Shown: piece by piece, positions 8,478 to 17,346 of the stretch | Layout of the letters: each line of letters starts with the position of its first letter | Numbering within the stretch: position 1 is the stretch's first letter | Source of the DNA: Prevotellaceae bacterium | GTDB taxonomy: Bacteria > Bacteroidota > Bacteroidia > Bacteroidales > Bacteroidaceae | Direction of reading: 5' to 3' | NCBI GenBank assembly: GCA_019420585.1 | Contig: JAHZGX010000020.1 | Span: 37,855-101,854, forward strand | DNA length: 64,000 bases | Made by a program: the position numbers and the translations under genes | The notes under the pieces: generated by a model | What the model was told of the DNA's origin: nothing | Databases searched by the model: none | Seen by the model: the letters and a program-made list of their open reading frames with translations, nothing else

Positions 8478-9860
8478 TCAGCCACGGCCAATGCGGGTGA
8501 ATCCCATACGCCATGCCGTCACAATGCCGAGCGTGGTGAACAGTTCACCCAAGGGCAGCGCTATCCACAATCCGTTGCTTCCCATCAACATGGGCAACAG
8601 AAGAAAGCAGGGAATGGTGAAGATGAAGCCGCGCAGCAAGGTGAACAGAGTGGCCAAACGTGTCTGCTCGGTGCTCTGCATGTAACCAACGAGCACAATG
8701 TTGACCGTGATGAACAGGAAAGCCAGTGCAAAGAACGGTAGCCCATGGCAGCAAAGAGTATAGGCACGGGAATTGACAGGCAGAAAGATGGCCGACACGA
8801 CACGGCTCTCCAGAGCCAGGAACAGCATGCCCAGCGTACCCGTAACAATGGCCGTGGCAACGGCAATGTGCATGGCGGAACTCATGCGTCGACCGTTGCC
8901 CTGCCCGTAAGCAAAACTCACGATAGGCTGTACGCTCTGCACAATGGAGTTACCCATCATAAAGGCAATTGGCAAACAATAACAGGCCACGGAATAAGCA
9001 GCCACACCATCCTCACCCAAGCGGCCCACAAAGGTATAGTTGCCCACCACCAGCACAGAAGCAATGGCCAACTCACCCAGCAATGCCGAAAAACCGATGC
9101 GGCACTGATAGCCCAGATTGCGCAAGGTAAGTCGCCGGCTGGTGGGCGACCACTTGATGCGACACAAGCGTACACTGCGTGACAGGCGCATCACATAAAA
9201 AAGTTCGGGCAATGCACAAAGTCCGAAAGACAGCGAGGTGGCAATTGCCGCGCCCTCAAGCCCCATGTGCAAGGGAAAAACAAACAGCCAGTCAAGCAGA
9301 ATGTTGAGCGCGGCAGCCATACAGTTGATGGCCATGGCAAACCGCGGAGCCCCATCGAGCCGCACCATGAACATGGCTGTGGTGCAGAACATATTGAAGG
9401 GCATGAAAAGGGCTATCCAGCGCAGGTAAGAGCAGGCAGAAGGCAACAGGCGGTCCGTACAGCCGAAGAGGCGGCACACCCACTCCTGATCTGACAGCAC
9501 TACGGCCGACAGCACCACACCAACCGTCACGGCGGCCATTATTCCCTGAGTAAGATTGAGTTCCGCGGCATGACGGTTTCCATGGGAGAGGTGGATGCTT
9601 GCCGTAACGCTGCAACCAATGCCTAGCATCAGTCCCACTCCACTGCTTATCAGAAAGAAGGGAGCCACGATGTTGACCGCTGCCAATGCATCGGAACCCA
9701 CACCATGCCCCACGAAGGCTCCGTCGGTGATATTGAGCACCACTATGGAGAGCATTCCAAGCAACGTGGGAAGGAACATCTGGCGGAAGAGCCGCCTTAC
9801 TGGTTCGCTGGCGAAGTCGAGTGCATCGCGATTGGGAGATTTCTTTTCCATACTTGTCAA
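8478..9860 (-). CDS. MATE family multidrug efflux transporter
   Basis: A 460-residue protein with about twelve hydrophobic segments arranged as two six-helix halves, the usual MATE size. MATE transporters export cationic drugs or metabolites in exchange for Na+ or H+. Family-like features include the N-terminal MFLPTLLGMLSIVVLNITDGAF, with its Asp in helix 1-2 and the following GxGxDALAAVN stretch, repeated as LGEDGVAAYSVACY in the second half. The substrate cannot be told. An in-frame ATG at 9851 is an equally good start. A terminator of the GH38 gene lies just upstream, so it is transcribed separately. Confidence 0.92.
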   Translation of the reverse strand: MTSMEKKSPNRDALDFASEPVRRLFRQMFLPTLLGMLSIVVLNITDGAFVGHGVGSDALAAVNIVAPFFLISSGVGLMLGIGCSVTASIHLSHGNRHAAELNLTQGIMAAVTVGVVLSAVVLSDQEWVCRLFGCTDRLLPSACSYLRWIALFMPFNMFCTTAMFMVRLDGAPRFAMAINCMAAALNILLDWLFVFPLHMGLEGAAIATSLSFGLCALPELFYVMRLSRSVRLCRIKWSPTSRRLTLRNLGYQCRIGFSALLGELAIASVLVVGNYTFVGRLGEDGVAAYSVACYCLPIAFMMGNSIVQSVQPIVSFAYGQGNGRRMSSAMHIAVATAIVTGTLGMLFLALESRVVSAIFLPVNSRAYTLCCHGLPFFALAFLFITVNIVLVGYMQSTEQTRLATLFTLLRGFIFTIPCFLLLPMLMGSNGLWIALPLGELFTTLGIVTAWRMGFTRIGRG

Positions 9861-9880
9861 TCGTATTTTTGCACAGAGTA

Positions 9881-9912
9881 AAGGCGGCGCACTCCCATGG
9901 AGGCGCCGCCTT
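9881..9912 (-). terminator. Terminator of the GH38 gene
   Basis: Perfect 10-bp inverted repeat (9881-9890 with 9903-9912), arms AAGGCGGCGC/GCGCCGCCTT, 24 bases past the stop codon. A T run is weak. Confidence 0.7.
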
Positions 9913-9936
9913 GCGTCACCCTGCAGTTGAATGAAA

Positions 9937-12900
9937 TTACTTTATCAGAACTTTGCGCCCATTGCGAATGTATATCCCACGCGCAGGATTATACACCTGC
10001 CTGCCCTGCAGGTCATAGATGGCACCGGTCGGAATTTCCTCCTGAAACACAGAGGAAACAGGCGTATCGTCCTTTAGGTGTCCGTAGACGGCAAACTCAT
10101 ATATACGTGTAGTGTAACCGTCCTGCTCACCCTGCGTCATCTGCAGGCGCACAGCCGAGCAAGTGATTGGGGGTATGGTACGCTGGCATTTGTTGAGCGT
10201 GTTACCCGTCACCACATCGGCATCCACCCATGTTCCGTTCTCATCCTGGTACTGGAGGCGGAAAGCCTTAGCCACGTAATCACCGTTCTCTGCAGCCGCT
10301 CCCAGCACCATCCAACGGTTGATGACCACCGGCTGAGCAAAGGTATACTGGAGCCAGGGAGTTTGATTCTGCCCAGAAGTGACACACCACTTGGTGGTTG
10401 CGTCTTGATCATTGGCCTTAGTGGCAGCCTCTGCGCTCCCATTCTGCTGCGAAGCCGATACTCCACGCGGTACCAGCCGGCCATCCTGCACGTCACCACG
10501 TGCATTGCCCAGTTCGCGATAGTCTATTTCCGTGGTCAAGGGAGTGGCATCCTTCAGGTCGTCCATGGGCGATGACGAGGTGGAGGCTGCCAGCAACAGC
10601 AGGCGCACGTTGCTGCTCAGTATCCGGAACGAGGTGACCCCCTCGGGCAAAGGCACACTGTAGCGGTAAGCCATCATGTAGCACATCGTCTCATTGCTCT
10701 TGCTGCTCACAGAATGGGCATGTGAGATGGCCAACGCCACATTGTCGGCCGTATAACGTGCCTCAAGGTTGGTACAGGTGAGCGGCTGTCCCACGAACCC
10801 TGCGTAATAAGGCACTTGGATGACGGTAGTATCTTCGCCCACCACCACCTGTGCCGTGCTGCCAGCCTCAGCGGCACTGGCCATGAGCAGGCACAACCTG
10901 TTTTGCCCGGCCTTGCGCTCCAAGGTAATGTCCTGCCCGCTGCAGCGCAGGGCATTGCGCATGCCGTCCTGGCGGTCACCCATCACGAAGCGCACTCCCC
11001 CGCTGAGCAACGTGTCGGGAATCATCTCGGCAGGATAAGCATAAGGGAAGAGTGTTGTGGCGTTGCCCCGCGACTTGTCGTAACTCATCACATCAAGGTT
11101 GTAAGGCAGGGAGACTGGCGTTCCCCACAGAGCCGTGGTATCGGGCTCCACGGCAGGTCTTCTGAGCCTTACTGCAAAGGTCTTAGGCTGATAATGCCCT
11201 ATGCTGAGAATGAGCGTACTGTCACTGAACGCAGCGGAAGACACCTCCTCCTCAAGTGCGTTTACCTCACGGGCAGATTCAATTGGGGCGGGGAAAGTGA
11301 CACGAACGTCCTGCTGGTCGTGTCCCGTCCATTCATAAAGGCGGACAATGAGTTCATCAGTGTCCTCTGCCTTCTTCAGCGCCTTGATGCTCACGCTGTC
11401 TGTGTTGAGTTCAGCCAGCGAAAGAGTGCGCCCCATACTCCCATGATGGGCAGGCACGGTGAAAGCCAAAAGGGGCTGATTGAGACGTGCAGCCTCCATC
11501 TGAGTCTCCTGACTCCAGCCTCCATCATGCGGCAAGATGGAGTAAGTATACTGATTCGGCCCCATATCCATGTTGGCCTGATGCTTGTAGCCTCCACACG
11601 AAGGGGTGTGGAGCAGGGTCAGGCGCAGGGTGCGCGCATCGGGCTTGTCCCATCCGTACTTGCAGTCATTGAGTATCGACACCCCATACTGCCCGTTGAT
11701 ATTAGAATGGTCGGCCCACTGATGTCCCTGCACCTCATAACAGTCGGAAGTGCGTATGCCACGTGCCAGCGTACCCAGAGAGATATCATAAGTATCCTGG
11801 CTATTGCTGAAGGTAAAGGGGAACTGCACCTTGAGCATCCGCTCCTGAGTCTGCCAATCTACCTCGTTCACACAATCCACGCGGTTGGAAAGCGCACTCA
11901 TGCGTATGTACTGCACGAAAGTGCTGCCTGCACAGGTACGCTCCACTCGGAAGGATTTGCGCAATGGGCCGTCCTCCACAAGGGTTACCTGAGCGTTGCT
12001 ACCCAGAATGTCAGAGGGTGTACGGCACACGTCGGTATAACTTATCTCCCATGCGGGCCATGTGTCTTCATGGTCATATATCATCTGCTGGCGCACCGGA
12101 TTCAAGAGCGCACGGCTGTTGAGGAGGTCATACACCTGCCCCACCTCACCCTGACTGTTCACTGTCACACGGTAACGCCCATTGCTCATCTGACGCTTTT
12201 CTCCGTCAACGGTGAGTGACGAAGTCAGTTGCGAAGATTCATCGGTACGTATGTCATACACGGCACAGCCTAGGGAGGGCACGGTGGCAGCGAAGAGGAA
12301 GCGGAGGTGGTGCGTAGCGGCATCGTAGGAGAGTACCTGCGAGAGCACCTCCTTACCATCAGGACCCAACACACGCACACCAGCAGGCTCTGCAGGACAA
12401 TCCATCTCTGCCTCCACCACATCGGTGCGATCATGCGAGAGAGGATTGTAGACCACCATGGGTGTTCCCTCTGCCCGGGTATCCAGCAACGTGCTGAATG
12501 CGCCCACTGAAGCACGCAGTTCCTGGGCGAAAGACTTATTGGACAGATAATACTCATTGTAAGAATAGTCGTTGGCCGAGAGTATGGAAGTGCCTGTAAT
12601 GCCATCGTGGTGCTGCTGCCAGAGCATTCTCACCCACGCGTCACGCAACTGATCTGCCGGATAAGCCCTGGCACCCAGCCACTGAGCCAGCGAAGAGGCC
12701 TTCTCGGCAGCATCGGCCAGGAGTTCTGTTTTCCTGTTCCACCGCTTCAGCACCCCCCAACTGGTGTAACTGCCCACGCCATGGCTGCGCATGGGCAGTT
12801 CGCCGTCCCATACATGATACTTGCCGTTGCGGTGGCTGTCAAGGTAGTCAAAACACTCATCAGGCGTGGCGAGCACCACACGCAGGTCTCCATCGGTCTT

Positions 12901-13752
12901 CGATGCACTGAAATTCAGCCAGTAAGGCGTATTCTCACCAGTGCTTCCCGACTTGTCCTGCAGCCCTCCCCCACGGTCGCTGCGCGGCCCCACATAGCGG
13001 AACACGGCAGGCACGCCATAGGACGACTGATTGGACTTTGCCAAAGAGAGCATCGCCTGGTCTGTGGTCATGTCCTTGTTGTAATCCTCATGATTGTCAT
13101 AGGCTCCGGGCTTGTAGATGCCATAAATCTGGCTTCCATCGACTCCCTGCCATACTCCGAAGGGAGGCAGTTTGTCATAAGCAGCCGCTCCCCAGGCCAG
13201 TTTGTTGGTGTGGAAACCCTTGATGCCGGCATGGCGCGCCAGCGAAGGCAAGGCGTAAGAAAAGCCAAAGCAGTCGGGCAGCATGATGTCATAACCACCC
13301 CGCACGCCAAATTCCTCTTGGTAGAAACGATTGGCATAAAGCATGCTGTGCAGGATGCTCTCGGCCGAGGACACCATCACATCATTGGCATCGACCGACA
13401 TTCCGCTCACGTGCCAGCGTCCGCTGGCCACGTAGGACTTCAGTTGCTCAAACTCCTTGGGATAATACTCCTTCATCCACATGTACTTGATGGCTCCCTC
13501 GTAATTGAGCATGAAGGCCGGGTACTTGTCCATCAAGGCCATGTTCTCCGTCATGGTCTTATAGACGTAGTCGTTGATAGTGGTCTTCACGTCCCAGTTC
13601 CACTGTGTGTCAAGATGGGTGTTGGAGATGAAGAAGAGCGTGGGCTCCATGGTCTGCGCCCTGCCTTGCATGGCTGCAAGAACCATTGCTGCCGTCAGCA
13701 GAAGCCGACGGGAGCATTTCCTGATAAGGTCTTTGATTATCATATATCTCAT
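9937..13752 (-). CDS. Secreted GH38 alpha-mannosidase with F5/8 module and sorting tail
   Basis: A 1271-residue protein with a signal peptide ending GRAQ (about residue 33). The GH38 catalytic domain holds HLDTQW (46-51, zinc ligands) and PDCFGFS with nucleophile Asp160. The middle domain has HHDGITGT (about 385-392). Then come the beta-sandwich domains of GH38 (about 500-840), a discoidin/F5-8 type C module (about 1110-1235) and a C-terminal tail with YDLQGRQV and IYIRNGRKV. It would remove alpha-mannose from N-glycans or mannan outside the cell or at its surface. At 1271 residues it is longer than typical bacterial GH38. It follows the GH43 gene by 160 bases and may be co-transcribed with it. 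An alternative start is 13743. Confidence 0.9.
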   Translation of the reverse strand: MRYMIIKDLIRKCSRRLLLTAAMVLAAMQGRAQTMEPTLFFISNTHLDTQWNWDVKTTINDYVYKTMTENMALMDKYPAFMLNYEGAIKYMWMKEYYPKEFEQLKSYVASGRWHVSGMSVDANDVMVSSAESILHSMLYANRFYQEEFGVRGGYDIMLPDCFGFSYALPSLARHAGIKGFHTNKLAWGAAAYDKLPPFGVWQGVDGSQIYGIYKPGAYDNHEDYNKDMTTDQAMLSLAKSNQSSYGVPAVFRYVGPRSDRGGGLQDKSGSTGENTPYWLNFSASKTDGDLRVVLATPDECFDYLDSHRNGKYHVWDGELPMRSHGVGSYTSWGVLKRWNRKTELLADAAEKASSLAQWLGARAYPADQLRDAWVRMLWQQHHDGITGTSILSANDYSYNEYYLSNKSFAQELRASVGAFSTLLDTRAEGTPMVVYNPLSHDRTDVVEAEMDCPAEPAGVRVLGPDGKEVLSQVLSYDAATHHLRFLFAATVPSLGCAVYDIRTDESSQLTSSLTVDGEKRQMSNGRYRVTVNSQGEVGQVYDLLNSRALLNPVRQQMIYDHEDTWPAWEISYTDVCRTPSDILGSNAQVTLVEDGPLRKSFRVERTCAGSTFVQYIRMSALSNRVDCVNEVDWQTQERMLKVQFPFTFSNSQDTYDISLGTLARGIRTSDCYEVQGHQWADHSNINGQYGVSILNDCKYGWDKPDARTLRLTLLHTPSCGGYKHQANMDMGPNQYTYSILPHDGGWSQETQMEAARLNQPLLAFTVPAHHGSMGRTLSLAELNTDSVSIKALKKAEDTDELIVRLYEWTGHDQQDVRVTFPAPIESAREVNALEEEVSSAAFSDSTLILSIGHYQPKTFAVRLRRPAVEPDTTALWGTPVSLPYNLDVMSYDKSRGNATTLFPYAYPAEMIPDTLLSGGVRFVMGDRQDGMRNALRCSGQDITLERKAGQNRLCLLMASAAEAGSTAQVVVGEDTTVIQVPYYAGFVGQPLTCTNLEARYTADNVALAISHAHSVSSKSNETMCYMMAYRYSVPLPEGVTSFRILSSNVRLLLLAASTSSSPMDDLKDATPLTTEIDYRELGNARGDVQDGRLVPRGVSASQQNGSAEAATKANDQDATTKWCVTSGQNQTPWLQYTFAQPVVINRWMVLGAAAENGDYVAKAFRLQYQDENGTWVDADVVTGNTLNKCQRTIPPITCSAVRLQMTQGEQDGYTTRIYEFAVYGHLKDDTPVSSVFQEEIPTGAIYDLQGRQVYNPARGIYIRNGRKVLIK

Positions 13753-13912
13753 TGGGTTAATCCTGTATGGTATAGTGCAAGGGACTGGCTGCTGAAAACA
13801 TCATGGTGCACATAGGCATGCCCCTCACGCAAGAGAGCGGGAGCCCCCTTGAGACTTCCGCCCCGATGTATGATTGTATGGTGCTTTCCCCCCTCAACCG
13901 AAAAGATAAGAG

Positions 13913-16912
13913 TTACTTGACCAGCACCTTGCGACCGTTCACGATGTAGAGTCCCCTGACAGGCGACTGCACGCATCGTCCCTGCAGGTCATAAGTGGCC
14001 TGCGATGTCGACTGAACTGCTGAAGGCGTGGACACTATGCCGTCAGGGATGGGAAATCCACACTTCTGACGGTAGTCACCGCGCTGAAACTGCCACTCCA
14101 ATATGGGATAACCGTTGCCTGCAGCGGAATCGGAGTACCAGGGCGTGCCCCACTTGGCAGCCGCCTGGCGCAATTCGTCATCCGTACGGCCGTCCTCAAC
14201 CGACTCACCGTTCACCTTCATAGTGGCTGCCACAAGTACGTTCTCCTGGCTGTCCTCCTCGGCAAGCACACCCAGGGGATGAGCCAAGGTGCCCTGCACG
14301 CTGCTGTTCCAAGCCAGGACATTGCTGTAGAGCGCGGCAGGCGTGGTGCTGCTTTGACCGCCACCCACGATACCTCCGGCCGTATAGGCAGCAACCGTGC
14401 CGGCTGCGTAACTGCGCTCGATGGTAAGGGCAGAGCGTACACGGCCTGCCAGTCCGCCTCCATAGTTGCCTATGGCTTCCGTGCCCTGCACCTGCACATT
14501 GCTGTAGCAGTTACGTATGAACACGGGCGAGTAATTGAGCGTGCCGCCCATGGCCCCTATGTAGCCCTTACCAGACACGGTACCTTCAAAGTAACAATTT
14601 TCCACGATGACAGGCAACAGGTTGCCTTGAGCATCCTTGTAAGTACTATGTCCCATATAGCCGCACAGGATGGCCGAAGTGGATGTGGCACTCTCCACAC
14701 GGGCATTCAGGAAGCCCACGTTGCGGCATTCACCGCAAAGCACGCCGAAGAAACTAGGATTGTGCTTGGAGCCGTCAGGGGTGAGGTTGCTGATTATGTG
14801 TCCCTGCCCGTCGAAGTTAATCCAGTACCGATAATTGTTGTCGGGGGTGTTGAGTTGCTTCCACTCATATCCCGCCATGTCAATGTCGGTTCCCAACACA
14901 AAGTATATCGTTTGCTCCTTGACAAGCACATCGTGCATGTGGTCGAGTTGCGCGGGGCGAAGTATCACGTAGGGGTTTTCCCGGGTGCCGTCACCCTGCT
15001 GGTAGGCATACTCCATATCATGTGCCACCTGCCCCATGCGTGTCATCAGGTCTTCCACCTCACGGTCGGTATAAGTCCCGTTGGCCAGGACATTCCTTGC
15101 CTCTTCCAGAACAGCCTTTGCCTGCTCGGTGGCATAGCCCTGTGCCATGGCCACGTCCAACTGTGCCTGCATGGAATCCACTCGTGTGGCAAGTGAGTCA
15201 TACAATGCCATACTGGTGCGTATGCTGTCAAGCGTCAGATAGCAGTCAAGCAGGCTCTGGTATGCCTTAACAGAGTCGCCTTCCTCCACTTCAGACCCTT
15301 CTCCTCCGCCCTGTCCGGCACGGTACTGCTCTAGACGCTCGCGGTAACCCTTGTAATAGCGATGGGTACCGGACAGCATCTCATCCACCATGCCGTCGAC
15401 CTGAGGACGCAGAGCAGCCTGTGCCTTGCGGTCCATGTCCCGGTAGATGACCTTGATGTTGGACATACAGAAGCGCTCTCCTGAGACGAGGGGATTGCGG
15501 CTGCGCATGCCGATAGTCAGTTTGCCGTCGGTAACGAAGCCATAGACGCTCTGTGCGTAATTGCCGCGCTGAATCTGATTGGAGAGCAAACGCTCCGTCG
15601 TGGCGGGGGTCTTGCCGTCATCAGTGGGGTTATACAAGGGTGTGGCTATGCCGTTGACATAACAATCCACAGAACCTGCTGTGGCAAACCCATTGTACTT
15701 CAACTCATAGATGCCATTGGGTAGTTTCTCTACAGACTGCGATGCATCAAAGCCAGCACCCTCAGTAGCCAGCCCGAAAGGCATGAAAACCGTGCCCCTG
15801 CCTGACGTAAGCCCCGGCTCCTCTATGCCGTTCATGTCCCATCCCTGCCAGGCACTCTTGGAAAGGTCGGTATTCTTGAACTTGTAGGTGATGTCGGCTC
15901 CGTTTCCCTTATAGAACACTGGCGCGTCCTGCTCGGTGTCGCTCGGCGTTCCGTCACCCACCACGGGCCAGTCTGACTTGTCCCATGTAATCTTGTCCAG
16001 CATCAGCACGCGACCCTTGTCCGGCGTGGCGGAACTATAGGCATGGTAGAGCAGCCAATCCTGTCCGGCGTCATCCGTGATTATCTCACTATTGTGTCCC
16101 GGGCCTTTCCAACTGGCATTGCCCTGGATAATGGTGGTGTAATTGTTGTCCACCATGCTTCCGCCCTGCTTGTTCACATAGGGTCCCATCAGGCTGGTGG
16201 AGCGCCCCACCACCGTGCGATAAGTGCTGTTTACTCCCTCGCAGCAACTTCCCACACTGGCAAAAAGGTAATAATAAGAACCACGCTTGTATATCATCAC
16301 GCCCTCGAAGGCACCTCCGGCCAGTTTCTTCTTCACCTTGGGGTTCTTCAGCGAAAGGCCGTCCTCAGAGAGTTCACTGATATAAAGGTCATGGAAACTG
16401 CCCCACACGATGTATTTCTTGTCGAACTCCTCCACGTAGCAGGGGTCAATGCTATTGTGCACACCTATCTCCGTGCTGCGGAACATTTTGCCGCGGTCGG
16501 TAAACTTAGTGGGTGTGGTGCCCGTGGCCACGCCTATACCCGTGCGGGTTCCGTTGCCCCAATAGGCACAAGCATAGTAAACCAAATACTTGTCATCGAT
16601 GGTGCGGCTCACGTCCAATGCCCACAGGCTGTAATAGTCGGTCTTCATCTGGCCATCGTCATGGACGTATGTGGTGTCATTCCACGTAGGACGGCTCAGC
16701 GCGTTGCCCACGTTGGTCCAGTTCACCAAATCAGTGCTACGGCGACAGGTGCCGCCTGTTCCGTAGGTATAAAACGTGCCATCAGGGGCACGCACCACTG
16801 TAGGGTCGGGCGTATCCTGGTTGAACACGGGATTCTTATACTTGCCCTGTGCCTGGACACAGAGCACTGCCATGGAACACAATGCAGTGGAGAATAATCT
16901 ACGGCTAAACAT
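13913..16912 (-). CDS. Secreted GH43 family glycosidase, multidomain
   Basis: A 999-residue protein with a signal peptide (to about residue 22). A five-bladed GH43 domain occupies about 25-330. The expected acidic triad is visible: Asp36 in TPDPTVV, Asp156 in NSIDPCY and Glu203 in AFEGVMI. A likely carbohydrate-binding beta-sandwich (about 345-490) follows, then a helical linker with a Gly/Glu-rich patch (about 495-640), a GLUG-like beta-helix region (about 650-900) and a YDLQGRCV/LYIVNGRKV sorting tail. GH43 enzymes act mostly on arabinan, xylan or galactan side chains; the exact substrate is not readable. A TAACTTTG box lies 38 bases upstream. Confidence 0.88.
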   Translation of the reverse strand: MFSRRLFSTALCSMAVLCVQAQGKYKNPVFNQDTPDPTVVRAPDGTFYTYGTGGTCRRSTDLVNWTNVGNALSRPTWNDTTYVHDDGQMKTDYYSLWALDVSRTIDDKYLVYYACAYWGNGTRTGIGVATGTTPTKFTDRGKMFRSTEIGVHNSIDPCYVEEFDKKYIVWGSFHDLYISELSEDGLSLKNPKVKKKLAGGAFEGVMIYKRGSYYYLFASVGSCCEGVNSTYRTVVGRSTSLMGPYVNKQGGSMVDNNYTTIIQGNASWKGPGHNSEIITDDAGQDWLLYHAYSSATPDKGRVLMLDKITWDKSDWPVVGDGTPSDTEQDAPVFYKGNGADITYKFKNTDLSKSAWQGWDMNGIEEPGLTSGRGTVFMPFGLATEGAGFDASQSVEKLPNGIYELKYNGFATAGSVDCYVNGIATPLYNPTDDGKTPATTERLLSNQIQRGNYAQSVYGFVTDGKLTIGMRSRNPLVSGERFCMSNIKVIYRDMDRKAQAALRPQVDGMVDEMLSGTHRYYKGYRERLEQYRAGQGGGEGSEVEEGDSVKAYQSLLDCYLTLDSIRTSMALYDSLATRVDSMQAQLDVAMAQGYATEQAKAVLEEARNVLANGTYTDREVEDLMTRMGQVAHDMEYAYQQGDGTRENPYVILRPAQLDHMHDVLVKEQTIYFVLGTDIDMAGYEWKQLNTPDNNYRYWINFDGQGHIISNLTPDGSKHNPSFFGVLCGECRNVGFLNARVESATSTSAILCGYMGHSTYKDAQGNLLPVIVENCYFEGTVSGKGYIGAMGGTLNYSPVFIRNCYSNVQVQGTEAIGNYGGGLAGRVRSALTIERSYAAGTVAAYTAGGIVGGGQSSTTPAALYSNVLAWNSSVQGTLAHPLGVLAEEDSQENVLVAATMKVNGESVEDGRTDDELRQAAAKWGTPWYSDSAAGNGYPILEWQFQRGDYRQKCGFPIPDGIVSTPSAVQSTSQATYDLQGRCVQSPVRGLYIVNGRKVLVK

Positions 16913-16949
16913 CTTAATATTATAGAAAAAGGTTGCAACATGTTTACTG

Positions 16950-16957
16950 CAAAGTTA
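16950..16957 (-). promoter_or_regulatory. Bacteroidetes -7 box of the GH43 gene
   Basis: TAACTTTG on the minus strand, 38 bases before the start codon. No clear TTG at the expected distance. Confidence 0.55.
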
Positions 16958-17162
16958 TAAAAAAGTCTGTGAAAGAGCATGCCATGGCTGCAAAAAGTTC
17001 ATTTCGAAGCAAATAAGCGGCACACATGGCCGAGGGATACCGCCTCAATCCTAACAAGGATGCCGATTGGCTCCCTTACAAGGGGGACTACACCACATAG
17101 AAAGGAAGCATGCAGGGAGAGTATGCATGGCACGAAAGAACGGCGGTACAGCAACAAAAAGA

Positions 17163-17197
17163 AAGCATGGCACGCGACTCAGGACGCTGCCATGCTT
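17163..17197 (-). terminator. Terminator of tRNA-Gln
   Basis: Perfect 10-bp inverted repeat (17163-17172 with 17188-17197), 8 bases past the tRNA 3' end and followed on the minus strand by TTTCTTTTTG. Confidence 0.8.
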
Positions 17198-17205
17198 CTC
17201 TTGGG

Positions 17206-17276
17206 TTGGGCTATCCGGTTTCGAACCAGAACTAAGACGACCAAAATGTCTTGTGCTACCATTACACCATAGCCCA
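17206..17276 (-). tRNA. tRNA-Gln (UUG)
   Basis: A 71-base cloverleaf. The acceptor stem is TGGGCTA/TAGCCCA, the D arm contains GTAATGGTAGCAC, the anticodon loop TTTTGGT gives TTG, and the T arm has GGTTCGAA. The last anticodon-stem pair is an A-C mismatch. CCA is not encoded. It sits just downstream of tyrS on the same strand, with its own promoter. Confidence 0.95.
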
Positions 17277-17299
17277 ATCCAACAGGTGGATTGCGGGTG

Positions 17300-17330
17300 C
17301 AAAGATAGAAGTTTCCTCCTTATCCCGCAA
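17300..17330 (-). promoter_or_regulatory. Promoter of tRNA-Gln (TTG-N20-TATCTTTG)
   Basis: On the minus strand, TTG at 17330-17328 and TATCTTTG at 17307-17300 with a 20-base spacer. It lies in the 70-base gap between tyrS and the tRNA. Confidence 0.8.
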
Positions 17331-17346
17331 ATATTGTGCTGCTTTT

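Noticed and set aside
8102..8500. Short frames within repeat copy A (about 129 and 70 codons)
   Set aside because: They are not conserved in copies B and C, where stops and frameshifts occur, so the repeat is more likely non-coding.
12607..13815. 402-codon plus-strand frame opposite the GH38 gene
   Set aside because: It lies fully antisense to a strongly supported mannosidase and has low-complexity His/Arg/Val-rich translation; open antisense frames are common in GC-rich coding DNA.
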